Shown: positions 36,685-47,900, counted from the first letter of the stretch. The stretch is DNA of 64,000 bases from Ephydatia muelleri (GCA_013339895.1 JABACO010000001.1:7074040-7138039); one strand, 5' to 3'. Notes: a model not told the origin generated them from the letters alone. Made by a program: numbers and translations.

Positions 36685-38256
36685 TTAAATATTTAAGGTG
36701 TCATTCCTTTCAGTTTCACTTTCAGTGTCATCTAGTGCTTGAAAGTACTCTTCTACCTGTGCCTCCAATAAGTGAGGAGTAGGAGCAATCAGTACTGGCT
36801 GAAAATTTGTCAACCAAGCACAGACACAAATAATTTGATTAGCAAGACGCACCATTGATAACGGAAATACTCCCTGTAAAATGTCATATTTCTTCATTCT
36901 GCCAATAGCACGTTCAATATGGATACGCAATGATGCTATGTGCCTGCCTTTTTGCACATCTTCAGGAGGTAGTTGTTTACAATCATTGAGAAATGGAGGA
37001 ATGTTAAGAGCAACTCCAATCTTCTGCAGCTGTTCTTGGATTGTGAAACCACGATCTGCCATTATTGAGATCCCTTTTTTCGCGTCCAACTTTTCCAAAA
37101 AACCAGACACTTGGGTAAGTTCAACGTCTGAAATTGAACCAACAAACAATGGTGAAATATAGCAGATCACTCCATTGGGAGTACAAGCAATTAGAAACTT
37201 AGCAGTGTTATTATGCTTATAACTACTCCAGGTTGATGACTGCATATGCAGATCTGACTGCACTTGTATATAAACCTCACTAGCATCAATGATAGCAAAT
37301 GTAGTTTCATATTTGTCATGAAATGCCTTGGGTAATGTTGCTCTCACTTGCTCAACTGATGGCATCCATTGAATTTCATTTAGATGCTGGTATAAGAAGC
37401 ACACCCAAGTAGTAAAATATCTTGAAACTAGTGTTTTACTTATTCCAAAACGAACTGAAAGATCAAGATACTTCAAGTCAAGCTTCAGTTTCATTAAAGT
37501 TAGAAACAGCTGGTTGATAGGATCTAACTTTCTGCTGCGACGAATGGTACGTACATCTTTTTCTCCCCAGTAGTCAAGCTGTGTGACAGATGGTCCAAGA
37601 AACTCAAAAAATGCTACAAAAGTATCATAAGAAGTGAATCCGGTGTAGAATCTAATAAGGTTGTCATCATTAGCTATGCAATCTATGGTGAATACTGCTG
37701 TTTTTAATTCCTCAATAGTCTTTAGCTTCCTTGACAACATCAAAATTTCACCTTGCAATAACTCAATACGCGCAGTATCACTACAGGATACAGTTGAAGA
37801 CAAGCTTGAGTTAGTAGCACTATCATCTATGGGGATGTCCAATATAAGGTGCTCATCTACTTCAGAAACCATTTGGTTTGTTGTAGCTTGGCTTGAGCAT
37901 ACACTAGAGGCCGCCGCCACAGTACTAGTGGCCACACTACACGTAACTGCATGTACAGGAACTTCCATTTCAGATGGGCTTCGAACCCCAAGTGAATCCT
38001 GACCACTGCTCCCTTCAGGAATGACATTAACATCCGCACTGAATCCAACTGGATACAGATCAAGGGAATCGCTTTGTCCATCCAAAGGAAAGTGACGGCT
38101 GCACACGCGATGGTAAGCTTTAATATCCTTCTCTACAAGGCGAAGCGATCGAATCCAACGGGCCCTCCTACTTTTTTCGACTGGAATACGGTGCATAGAT
38201 ACACTCTTGTCCAACTTACGAGTCATTTTACACACGACACATACGTCTCCCGTCAT
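36685..38256 (-). CDS. THAP-domain DDE transposase (DDE_Tnp_4-like) of ISL2EU element
   Basis: A single frame of 523 residues runs from ATG 38256, just inside the right inverted repeat, to a stop at 36685. Residues 6-55 form a C2CH THAP zinc finger (C6-x2-C9 ... C52-x2-H55) that would bind element DNA. A likely coiled coil lies around 160-190. The catalytic core shows D324 in AIIDASE, a GSISDVEL block near 373-380, D401 in MADRGF and E448 in RIHIERAIGR, the DDE arrangement of the IS5/PIF/ISL2EU-related group. No stop or frame break is visible. Such proteins cut the element at its inverted repeats in the nucleus. A domesticated THAP gene is the alternative, but the flanking inverted repeats and target duplication argue for a transposon. 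Confidence 0.92.
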   Translation of the reverse strand: MTGDVCVVCKMTRKLDKSVSMHRIPVEKSRRARWIRSLRLVEKDIKAYHRVCSRHFPLDGQSDSLDLYPVGFSADVNVIPEGSSGQDSLGVRSPSEMEVPVHAVTCSVATSTVAAASSVCSSQATTNQMVSEVDEHLILDIPIDDSATNSSLSSTVSCSDTARIELLQGEILMLSRKLKTIEELKTAVFTIDCIANDDNLIRFYTGFTSYDTFVAFFEFLGPSVTQLDYWGEKDVRTIRRSRKLDPINQLFLTLMKLKLDLKYLDLSVRFGISKTLVSRYFTTWVCFLYQHLNEIQWMPSVEQVRATLPKAFHDKYETTFAIIDASEVYIQVQSDLHMQSSTWSSYKHNNTAKFLIACTPNGVICYISPLFVGSISDVELTQVSGFLEKLDAKKGISIMADRGFTIQEQLQKIGVALNIPPFLNDCKQLPPEDVQKGRHIASLRIHIERAIGRMKKYDILQGVFPLSMVRLANQIICVCAWLTNFQPVLIAPTPHLLEAQVEEYFQALDDTESETERNDTLNI

Positions 38257-38263
38257 GATTCTA

Positions 38264-38332
38264 CACAGGATGAACTCCGGAAGTGACGCGTTAAGAATAA
38301 TTGCATTCCTTACGCCGTTAAAGGAAGGGTCT
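38264..38332 (-). repeat. Right terminal inverted repeat of ISL2EU element
   Basis: On the minus strand it begins AGACCCTTCCTTTAACGG. It lies immediately upstream of the transposase start codon, so it probably also holds the promoter. Confidence 0.92.
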
Positions 38333-39740
38333 ATTCCGAACTAAATACTGATTGTTCTATTCATCAAAAACCATGAATACAACAATCCAAATGCATAACA
38401 TGATTTTATATACATGCATTGATGTACTTGTAAGATTATTATTTCATCATGGCAGAGGAGAAAGAACGAATATTCATCAGATAATCAAAACACCATGAAT
38501 ACAATAATTGATAGGCACTCAAGATGTACAATAACATGAGAAACCAGTATTATCGGCTGATTCATACACTGATATGCATTGTGTTATTCATGATGTTTGA
38601 TTATTTTTATTGTGATGCATGATGTGTTTAAGTATTCGTAATTAACATTCGTGGAGTTAAATAGAACAATCAGTGTTTTTTCAGAATTATGAATATCAGC
38701 TATTTATTATATATTCCACTTCTATATATTTCAACATGTCGAAGGATGTTTAATACGAGAATAGCAATTGACAAACACATGAAAAAAAAGTGGTACTCAA
38801 ATTTTATGGTATACACTACAATGAGCAAAACAGTAATTTCTGCTGATTAGTATACTTCACATATGAATAGGACTAAACAAGAAACATGCATGAATTTTAG
38901 TTTCTATACAACAACACTGCAAGAAACATGTATCTACATTTGCAATCTCAATACCACTACAGCAGTTGCCACATTTAAGAAACATTCATCAATCATTTAT
39001 TAGATCACAAAGATGACTGAAAGCAAATGGAAACACTAGCTCTTTTCTAATATGTCACATTCTGGCATTTATAATCACTTGAGAAACTTGCGTACGAATT
39101 AGCCTACAGAAAACTGAGTGGAATATATGCTGAAAAAAAGATACGCAAAAAAGACACAGAATTAAAAACAAAAGACTTATTATTGTACTTAACTCCACAA
39201 ATGCATTCCATTATCACCATGAAACTTAACATCATCGTGCATCAGAACAGATCATCAAACACCATGAATACAATAATAAGTGTACTTACAATCTGATGTC
39301 AGATGATTATGAATTCATAAAAAGAGAAAGAGGGATATTAAAAAGCAGAACCGTTAGAAGGCATAATACAATAATAGCAATAAACAACATACATTCTAAC
39401 GAAATAAAATGTCATTTCAAATATGTGGAAATTACAACAACAACAAAATTTTGAGTACAAATGATAAGTGTATGGAACAAATAAGTGGAACAGCTGATAT
39501 TCTTTTTTAAATATACACTGAATGAACAACTCATGCAGAAAAGACATTAAAAACAACTTAACAAAAACTGGTTGTTCTATTCAATCTCGATCTACAAATG
39601 CATTCCATCATCATCTTGAATATATAAAATCACCCCTATTCATATATTATAATAATTGGGACAGTTTCCAAGAAAATTGCATCACGGATATATATATAAA
39701 ACTTACCATCGCGTTTGAATTGCTATAACTGCCGAAAGGT
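38333..39740. repeat. Satellite territory right of ISL2EU element
   Basis: Satellite sequence continues after the insertion, with one anchor near 38861 and increasingly eroded copies to about 39700. Part of it (about 38573-38725) is in inverted orientation. No gene was seen. Confidence 0.75.
38573..38725 (-). repeat. Inverted satellite segment
   Basis: The stretch reads as the reverse complement of satellite sequence seen, for example, at 23490-23640 (landmarks ATGCATTGTGTTATTCATGA, TTAAATAGAACAATCAGT). Flanking satellite is in the usual orientation. Confidence 0.75.
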
Positions 39741-39828
39741 TAAAGGGAGGCTGCCACGGAAAAATTTGTAATGCTTTTTTAAAAGCTTGGCGAGAGTACT
39801 ACTCATTGTATTGTTTTTACATTTCTCG

Positions 39829-39862
<34 letters not shown>
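39829..39862. repeat. Homopolymer of 34 C
   Basis: An unbroken run of C lies about 100 bp upstream of the THAP pseudogene. Its length is likely polymorphic or uncertain. Confidence 0.95.
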
Positions 39863-39863
<1 letters not shown>

Positions 39864-39969
39864 CGTTTCTGCGAAGATCTTTTTGAGCTTTAATTGCAAT
39901 TGCATCCGTTCTCGATTGCGGCGAAAGGTAGGTGTGGTTTCAATGTGACGTCAGAAAAGGAACGCACAA

Positions 39970-42295
39970 ATGGGAAATACATGTGTGGCTGCTGGTTGTT
40001 CCAATGTTCCAATACTCCCAGCGATCGTGTAAGCCTATTTAAGTTTCCAAGCGATGCTACCCTAAGGCGACAGTGGGAAAAGCAAGTTCAGCGAACTCGA
40101 GCTGAGTGGAAGGCAACCGATCACTCGTATCTTTGCAGTGATCATTTTAATGAGGACTGCTTTGAAGTTGATTCAGCCCTTGCGTCACAGTTCGGAATTA
40201 AGAAAAGGAAGAGATTGAGGCCTGGGGTTGTTCCTACTATATTTCATAGGCAATCGTCAGAGCTGATGCACGAGGATCAACCGTCGACATTGCAAGCGCT
40301 CAAAAGGACAGCAGATTCCAACCCAAAGGCTAAGAATACAGTATGCAAACGAAAAAAAGGTGCTGTAGAGAAGAGAGAGACACGAGGTGAGGTAGCAATC
40401 AGGCCAGTTGAATAGAATCTTGATTATAATTGTGTACAGATTGTCACGGAACTACTTGTAGTACCAGCTGTGCTTGATGCTGAAACACCTGCCTCCTATC
40501 CCCCTGCTGAGGCCCCAGAACACTCTCCAGTAGAGTCTCAGTGTCATAGCCGAAGTATTTCAGTTCCAACATGCACAAATACTTCTACATTGAAAAGGAA
40601 TGCTAAGACTCAAGTAGTTCCGAAATCAATTTATAAACATTAGTACTGTTTCTAGATTTACATATGTAACCTGGCTAATTCATAACTAGAAGTGCAGGTG
40701 GACACCAGACCAATTGTTATTGATGTTGGAGTACAGTGTGATTTTCACTGTTCAGATTTCTCATTATTGGTGGATGCATCTGTACAACATGACATGGGAA
40801 CACCATTGTTTATGTCAACTCCATTGGAAGATTACAATTCAATGCCCGACTCTGAATTTTCAGTTGATCATCATGAAACAGGCAAATCTACATCGGCAGG
40901 AATTACCAACATCAACCAGCACACCTAACAGACAAATGGTCTATTTGGTGTTTGAGACAGCTCTCCTATCATTATTTTCTTCATTTATGCACTGTTTCCA
41001 TCCAACAAAGGTTACAAAAGTAGTAACTGGTTCCTTGTTGCGTACAATTCAGGCATGCACCATACAAATATTCCAGCTGGCAATATCCTAACCTCTGCTG
41101 CAATTCTTTATTCTGGTGCTCTTCCAGCCACTGCTCTGAAGATGTTTAATATCCTCAATTTGCAACCATCAGTCAAAGAACATTCTTTCGCCATCAGACC
41201 CAGTATCTTCAACCATCAGTTGATATTGTTTTGAAACGTAGTCAAGAGTTGCTATTGAAATCACTGAAAGATATAGGGGATCCTCTGATACTGGCCGGTG
41301 ATGGAAGATCAGACAGCCCTGGTCATAGTGCAAACTTTAAACTGGTTCAGGTTAGTACAATTATCATCAGTATGATTTTCACAACAGTTTATTGCAGAGT
41401 AATGAGGTTGGCTGCAGTAACAATATGGAGAAAGAAGGTTTTCAGCGTGTTTTGAAATTTTTGGATGAGATGAAACTTCAGGTGGGGATGCTAATGTTCA
41501 GACAGGCACCAACAGATTACAAAGTATATACGAGAGCAACATCCCAATATTATGCATTATTATGATGTTTGACATGTAGCTAAAGGTATGCTGTAATATC
41601 ACTCAATAGAACTCAATAATGTTGGTTTTGATTTTTCTATCTAAATCTAAAAAGGTTTCCGAAAGAACGTGAAGGCATTAGCAAAGCAAAAAGATTGCAA
41701 ACTTGTTGGAGAGTGGGAACAGAGCATGCTTGAATAGTCAATTGGAAGAAAGATATAACAAAATTGTCTCCAATATACCAAACATCATCACTGGAAGAAT
41801 TTCACAGTGTCATAACTCATTTTGCACCCAAATCTACTGCATTTTCATACCAGGGAATGCAGTGCAGGTAATCAAACACACTTTCAAACATATGCACACA
41901 CCTTTCCTCATATACTAACACTTCTCTTCACTCTTTTCATTCATGTATCTGGACAACATGTAATCTACACAAGTTAAAGCTAGCTGCGCTGCACTTCAAT
42001 GAAAATTCAAATCGAGAGCAGGCTGTCTCCAAGAAGGTTGAAGAAATGTGTTCCCGAAGTACAAGAAGGGTGGCCACATTGTTCGAAACGTTTTGACGGA
42101 TCCAACATATGGTAACTGTATACAAAAAAAACACCACACAAACCATTTGCTACATACTTTATTGCAGGTTACATCAGTGAACTTGTGAATGAAACAGTGA
42201 GAGTATGTGACCAAGGACGTTCCATGCCCCTCTATATACAACAACTATCTAGCCTTAGCAGTTGCTATGAGAAGCCTGACAAAATCTCTGCCATA
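39970..42295 (+). pseudogene. Decayed THAP-domain DNA transposon gene
   Basis: ATG 39970 starts MGNTCVAAGCSN, a typical THAP start. A tandem 8-bp duplication (GTTCCAAT twice, 39998-40013) throws out the frame, which resumes as NTPSDRVSLFKFPSDA and ends YLCSDHF, completing the C2CH finger. Downstream pieces in shifted frames match a transposon family I recall from cnidarians, fish and other animals: SVDIVLKRSQELLLKSLKD, LAGDGRSDSPGHSANFKLVQ, MEKEGFQRVLKFLDEM, ALAKQKDCKLVGEWEQSM and YISELVNETVRVCDQG. Introns with GT...AG borders still separate some pieces. Several frame breaks and stops show it is dead. Superfamily (possibly Kolobok) is uncertain, because no inverted repeats or TTAA duplication could be confirmed. 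Confidence 0.7.
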
Positions 42296-42509
42296 GTAAG
42301 ACACAAAAGTTGATTTAACAGTATATGAGGCTGACAAATATGATATATGTGTGCACAGTATACTCAATATAACCTAAATATGCGGATACTTAAATCCAGC
42401 ATAGCTAGTGGATGGAAATACAGTCCTAATTTTTTTTACAGCACAGCTTGGAAGTACTACTCGAACTTGTCGACCAAGCCATCCCCAACACCAAGCAACC
42501 AGTTGTATG

Positions 42510-42725
42510 TATGCAATAAACCATAGTGGTAACGATTGTTAAAGTTAGCTGCTTGTAGCATCCATACGTTCAGACAGACAGAGTCAAATTCTTCGTGTTC
42601 TGTAATATTTGTAATCCTATTGGCACTTTCTTCCTTCTTTAAAATTACTTGATCAATTTCACAGCAGCACACGCATTCCCTACTTGTGGGCATAATTGCC
42701 CGCACTGACACCTACATGGTTAAAT
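42510..42725 (-). pseudogene. P2X7-tail-like cysteine-rich zinc domain fragment
   Basis: On the minus strand, after a possible acceptor CATGTAG, the residues CQCGQL (one frame) and MPTSRECVCCCEIDQVI (another) are followed by ITEHEEFDSVCLNVWMLQAA and a tyrosine-rich end (NNRYHYG). The spacing of cysteines and the ECxCCxEI core resemble the zinc-binding tail of P2X7 receptors, which also occurs in many invertebrate proteins linked to transposons. The one-base slip and the lack of neighbouring exons suggest a remnant. It faces the THAP pseudogene and could be a second gene of the same dead element. Confidence 0.5.
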
Positions 42726-42741
42726 GGAGTAAGCTCATAGC

Positions 42742-42822
42742 AGGGGCGGCGGAAGAGGGGGGGCAAGGGGGGCAGTTGCCCCCCCAAACATGATGTTGGG
42801 GGGCAGAGCCCCCCCAAAATTG
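42742..42822. repeat. G-run/C-run dispersed repeat
   Basis: A sequence with alternating G and C runs (GGGGCAAGG, TTGCCCCCCC, GGGGGGCAGAGCCCCCCC) can form strong hairpins. It has the look of the end of a dispersed non-autonomous repeat. Confidence 0.5.
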
Positions 42823-42849
42823 TACTACTCCTTAATTAAAAATAAGCGC

Positions 42850-43190
42850 TAGTGCTTGCGGCGTGCGCGTGGTTCAAAATGTGTTCACTCTCATTACGTA
42901 CATGTCCAATTACATTTACAAGAATTAATTCATATATTGTTCATAACTGCAATCATTAATTTTGGTGTTGTGAGAGATCTCGAGAATGAAAAGACGACAA
43001 GTATTGCTTGGGGAAGCATGGACGGGGGGTCAGCAACAAAAAAAACAAATGCTGTAGCGGCAGTACCACCAGCCGTGCCACCAGCTGTGCCACCAGCTGT
43101 GCCACAAGCTGTGCCGCCAGCAGCTATGCCAGATGTGCCGATCGAGATTCACGAGATTACAGCAGGTGACGTGCATGAGTGAGAATAGAT
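42850..43190 (+). other. Unassigned stretch with a 15-bp repeat coding PPAV units
   Basis: A frame across 43010-43182 contains repeated CCACCAGCTGTG-like units (about 43060-43130), translating to PPAVPPAVPPAVPQAV and then an acidic end, PIEIHEITAGDVHE. I do not recognise a protein. It borders the downstream end of gypsy 2. Confidence 0.35.
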
Positions 43191-44520
43191 TGAACCAATG
43201 ATTCTTGTTGCATGTTCACAAAGAGCTGACAGAAACCCTGAATGTGGAAGAGATAGCGCGAGAGTTCATTGCAACAAACGACGAACGAATGAGATACTTT
43301 GGCAAATTTTGAACAACTTGCAAGTGTACTTGATATGACCAGAGATAATATTATCTCTGGTACATGTATGTGTTCAGAGATAATTATCTCTGGTTGTATA
43401 CTGAATTTGTCTCTGAAGACGATTAATGTGTACCACTTTTTTCCGAACTCCATCTGAAATCTCCACCGTGACACGCTCTTTATGATCCAGTTCCCCTCCC
43501 ATCGCGGATCTAGTTTGCCTGCTGTAGGCACTGATAATCACACCCGCTCCCCTACTTTGAAGTGCCTCTCTTCAGAATGTCTGTCGTAGTTGACTTTCTG
43601 CCTGTGTGCAGACTCGGCAACGTGGGCCTCCACGAGGTCCTGTAGCTCAGCCATTTTAGCCTGCAATACTGCCTGGTAGGATGTGGCTTCATATCCTCTA
43701 GCAGGGGTAATGGTGTTTGGCTGTGGATGCCTTCCGTACATCAGCTGGAATGGGGACACTCCAGTGGAGGTGTGTGTAGCAGTTCTGTATGCATACAGAA
43801 CCAGTGGTAGATGCTGTTCCCAATCTTCCTGTCTTTCCACGTATGTTCGCAGCAACTGCAATAACGAGCGGTTAAACCTCTCAACCATTCCATCACCCTG
43901 TGGGTGATAGGGTGTGGTGCGGCTTTTCACTACCCCAAAGGCATCTAATGTACTCTGGACAACACTGCTTTCAAAGTTTCGACCTTGATCGGAGTGCACA
44001 ATTTCTGGGATGCCGTACGTACAGAAAAGCTTCACCAGTTCTGCTTTGATTCTCACTGCTGTCTGGTCTTTGAGGGGTCTGGCATCTGCCCATTTTGTGA
44101 AGTAGTCCTGTATGACCAGGAGATATCTGTTGTTCTTGGTAGACACAGGTACTTCCAGGATGTCGATTGTGATCATCTGCCATGGTCGTCCAATTGGAAT
44201 GTTTGTCAGTGTTGACCTAACTGGCATAGGTAGTTTGGCCTTCTGGCATGTGACACATTCCCTGCAGTGCCTGTCTACGTCTTGGGCCATGTTTACCCAA
44301 TATGCCTCCTGCCGTATTCTTTCCCATGTCTTCAGTGTTCCCTGATGACCTGCTGTAGGAGAATCATGGCATAGGCTCATGGTCTTCTGGTGCAGAGCTT
44401 CTGGTAGCACAGGGACCACAATGGTGTCAGATGTGGGACCTGGCTTGTATCTCCTGCAAACAATACCATCTACTACCTCCAGTTGTGACCATAACTGGGC
44501 ATATCGTCTCATTGGTGGTC
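43190..44520 (-). pseudogene. Integrase region of gypsy 2
   Basis: An HHCC module (H-Q-G-T-L ... C-R-E-C-V-T-C) is followed by the integrase core with ITIDILEVP, HSDQGRNFES and the catalytic Glu in GMVERFNRSL, then TGVSPFQLMYGR and a C-terminal domain. This is the usual arrangement in Ty3/gypsy. It is part of a fossil element. Confidence 0.88.
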
Positions 44521-46240
44521 GCTTCCAGTTTTTGAGTGGGGTTTGTTGCGAGTTGAGTGCAGTGTACAGCTATTGGAATGCGTCATCCTGTTTCTGCGCT
44601 TTCTTCAGTTCTTCTGGTGTGAAACCAGCATACACCGTGGTCATGGCTGCATGAGGTGTTTCCATTTCTGGTTCTCTTCCTGACAGTGCATCCGCATTTC
44701 CATTCGCTATTCCTTTCCTGTACACAATCTCAAAACTGAATTCCAGGCCCTCCATCTTCTGCACTGCAAGCCACTGCAGTGGGGCTTGGTCTGTCATGAG
44801 CTAAAATGTGCGGCCCAACAGGTAGTGGCGGAACTGTTTCATTGCCCACACAATGGCTAGACATTCCCGTTGGATCACACTGTAGTTGGCATCTGCTCTG
44901 GTGAGTGTGCGACTGGCATAGCCAATCACTCGCTGTTCTTGTTCCAGGACTGCCCCCAACCCTACATTGCTGGCATCTGTCTGTAACACCATAGTGCTGG
45001 CTTCTGTGCCAAACGACAGGTATGACAGAACTGGTGCCTTTGTCAGGCCAGCCTTCAGCCTCTTGAATGACTCCTCGCATTCTTGCGTCCATTGGAAGAG
45101 AGCATCTTTCTGAGTTAGCTGGTGTAGGGGAGCTGCAATGTCAGCAAACTTATCGATGTACTTGCGATAGTACGAAGCGAGTCCAAGAAATCTCCGCACC
45201 TCTGCTTCGTCTCTTGGCTGGGGCCAGTTTACTACCGCATCCACCTTACTGCCATCTGGTGCCATTCCTTCTCTTGCGAACGTGTGTCCCAGGTATGTTA
45301 CCCGATTCATCCCGATCTCGCACTTGCTTCCCCTGAGGGTCAGTCCTGCCTCTCTCAAGCGTTGAAACGTTTGCTGCAAGTGGCTCTTTTGAAGCTCCTC
45401 GTTTGCTGAGTGGAGCAGGACATCGTCAAGGTAGGTGGTGACAAATGGCAGCCCTCTCATCACCAGATCCATGAGTCTCTGGAATGTGCTGGGTGCTCCA
45501 CACAAGCCAAAAGGCATCCTTGTGAACTGGAACAACCCCATTCCAGGCCCAGGTGAGAATGCTGTCTTCTCTTGATCCTTTGGGTTCACTGGTATCTGCC
45601 AGTATCCACACTGGAGGTCCAGCTTTGCTGAAGATGGTTACCCCTGCCAAACGTTCCTGGACTTCATTGATTAAGGGAAGTGGGTAGGCATCTTTTCTTG
45701 TCCTCTTGTTTACCTCCCGATAGTCCACACACAGCCGGATTTCTTCCTTGTGTACACGGCAGGTGCTAGCCACGAGCTGCATGCTGCTTTCAACAATGAT
45801 TCCTTTCTTCAGCATATCATTGATCTGCTCTTGAACTTCTTGCTGGAAGTGTGCTGGTATCCTCCTGGTGGGACTCTTGCTGGAAGCCCCAAAGTGTCTA
45901 TCTGATGACAGGCCAGCTTTGTAAGGCCTGGGATCTTTGCAAATAGGTCTCTTGCCTGTCTTATTGTTCCTTCCAAGCAAGGCTTCACATGTCCAGGGAA
46001 TTCCACGTCTGCTAACGCGTTGTAAGCCGGTATTGCATATTCGTCCACTTCCTCTGCAGCTGTGTCTTCCAGGGATGTCACTATGCACACCTTTTCTTTT
46101 CTTTCTCTCTCTGCTTTCCGAATAGCCTGCAGTGCTTCCGGTTCCAGCAGTGGTGGTTGTCCCGGTTCTGGTGCAGCAGGCCTTTCATAGTTGTTCCTTG
46201 ACGTGGTAACCGATACAGGTGAAGTAGTGAAGTCCAGCAC
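44520..46240 (-). pseudogene. Reverse transcriptase-RNase H region of gypsy 2
   Basis: The region shows RICVDYRE-like and KRTRKDAYPLPLI blocks, the polymerase core FVTTYLDDVLLHS, MPFGLCGAPSTFQRLM, a thumb with FLGLASYYRKYI, and RNase H blocks (LQTDASNVGLGAVL, IGYASRTL). It is part of a fossil element. Confidence 0.88.
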
Positions 46241-46339
46241 CAGGTATTGTGCTGTAGAAAATCAACTCCAAGGATAACTTGTGAGATAAGTTGTTCCACC
46301 ACAATGAAAGTATGCTCTCATACCTTGTCGATGCCCCTT

Positions 46340-47384
46340 ATCTCAACTCATGCCTTGATGTGGTTGACAATGGTGATCTCCTCGCCTCCTGCCGAAATGA
46401 GCCTTTCCTTCGGTGCATCGCCAGGACTAGTTGTTCCCTTTAAGCGTTTGGCGATGTCGTGCCTGACGAGTGACACTGAAGAACCAGAGTCCAGCATCAC
46501 CTCCACCATTATTCCCCCCACTAGTCCATTCACCACGGATGTGCTTTTGATGGACGCGACGAACGCTGCTTCGATTGGGCTTACTGGCGTGCAGGGTGTC
46601 TGTTGCCCTCTGCAGGCACCCCTCTGGAGTTTCCCGGATACTGGTCGTTGTATGCGGGCCGATTTCGACAATTTCTACGAATGTGACCAACTTTCCCGCA
46701 CTGGTAACAACGTACTGGCCGTGGGCGTGCGTTAAAACCATTCTGTCTCCTTTGTTCTACTGCGCTCAGCGCTGCAACCTGCTCCGTCAGTGCCGCCACT
46801 TGCTCTGTCAACTTCTCTACGGCTGCATTCGTCGGGATCGGATTAACGTTGCTAGGAAGCGTTACTCCGGCAGTCTGCTGCTCGTTCTCCAGGGCGTTCA
46901 ACAGTTTCGCGCGCTCTACTGTCGACCGCAAGTCCGGGGTGTTCCCCGCTGCTCGTAGCGGTTTGCTGATCGCTGGTGGAAGGCCCACCACGAACTGATG
47001 GAGCAAAAGTTGTTCCTTGGCTTCGGCGGCGTCGAGTCCAGGCATGGCTTGCTCTAGCAGCTGCTTTATGTCGTGGAGAACCACTGGCAGCGCTTCGCCA
47101 GGGAACATTTTTCGCTGCCGAAATTTCTCCAAGATGTTAAAACTCGTTGATGACAGCGCTGTCAGTAGCTCTTTCTTCGTTTTCGCGTAGGTCTCCTTCG
47201 CCTCCGTACTGATTTCCAGCCACGCCGCCAGCGCCTCGCCTTCCAGCAACGTAGGAAGTTTCACTGCCTTGGTGTCGTCGTCCCACTTGTTTGCGTCGCT
47301 ACAAATATCGAACCTCACGAACCATTCGTGGACGTTACCCGACGCAAAAGGTTTGGGCAGACTGACATGAGCAGGATGGGCCAT
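46340..47384 (-). pseudogene. gag and protease region of gypsy 2
   Basis: Gag starts at 47384 (MAHPAHVSLPKPFASG) with a capsid-like segment and a single CCHC knuckle, CYQCGKVGHIRRNC. The protease region has MLDSGSSVSLV, the aspartic protease active-site pattern. It is part of a fossil element. Confidence 0.88.
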
Positions 47385-47397
47385 TCTCTACTACCAA

Positions 47398-47900
47398 TGT
47401 AGCGGGTCCGCACTAGTTCCAGCAACAGTCAGTAACCAGAATGTCTCATAGATCTTTCTAGTGTGCGTGTGTTTGGTTAACACCAGAGGTGCAAAGTAAC
47501 TACATGCACAAACATATATATATAGCAAAGGAAACACTATCCGTACTTCAGGCCTTTTTCCTACGAAGAAATATGTAATAAAGCTTTCCTATTTTACATA
47601 ACCCTTCCATTTGCTCACTGTATGCACCACTTGCAGTGACTACTGACTCTTGTTTTCACCTCACACAGAGTACATGAGCATGCACTCATGCTGGCTCACG
47701 CACTTGTATGCACGTGCACATGTACCTGTACAAAGTCTTATTGCATCAATCTATTCCGTTGAACAGCTTATTTGCATATATTCTTGCGCACAACACATGC
47801 ATAGTGCACTTGGAATAAAAAATACAACAGATGCTGCTGATGCTCAGTTACGACATCTAGGTGGAATTAAAAATATATATAGGTCCTTTCACTGATAAAC
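47398..47900 (-). repeat. Probable 5' LTR of gypsy 2 (outer border unknown)
   Basis: The expected LTR end (CCCGCTACA on the element strand) directly precedes the primer-binding-like site. A TATATATATA stretch near 47516 could be promoter sequence. Without a second copy the outer border cannot be fixed; 47900 is only a guess. Confidence 0.4.

Larger units (their letters stand above)
34245..38332. mobile_element. ISL2EU-type DNA transposon (THAP-DDE transposase plus YqaJ nuclease)
   Basis: Inverted repeats of about 70 bp (34245-34315 and 38264-38332) bound a 4088-bp element flanked by a 2-bp duplication AT at 34243-34244 and 38333-38334. Two genes converge: a transposase on the minus strand starting just inside the right end, and a spliced SWIM/YqaJ nuclease gene on the plus strand. 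The pairing of a THAP-bearing DDE transposase with a YqaJ-type nuclease and a 2-bp duplication is, from memory, the hallmark of the ISL2EU (IS4EU) superfamily. The transposase is open from end to end; the nuclease gene is decayed. The unoccupied site is preserved at about 26290. Confidence 0.87.
43190..47397 (-). mobile_element. Ty3/gypsy LTR retrotransposon fossil (gypsy 2), internal region
   Basis: On the minus strand the order gag, protease, reverse transcriptase, RNase H, integrase is complete, and the family differs from gypsy 1 (one zinc knuckle, DSGSSVS protease motif, YLDD polymerase motif). The bases TTGGTAGTAGAG just upstream of gag look like a tRNA primer-binding site, which places the 5' LTR from 47398 upward. 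No matching 3' LTR was found near 43.2 kb, so the element is incomplete and probably older than gypsy 1. It is broken, with at least four breaks in the coding part. Confidence 0.88.
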
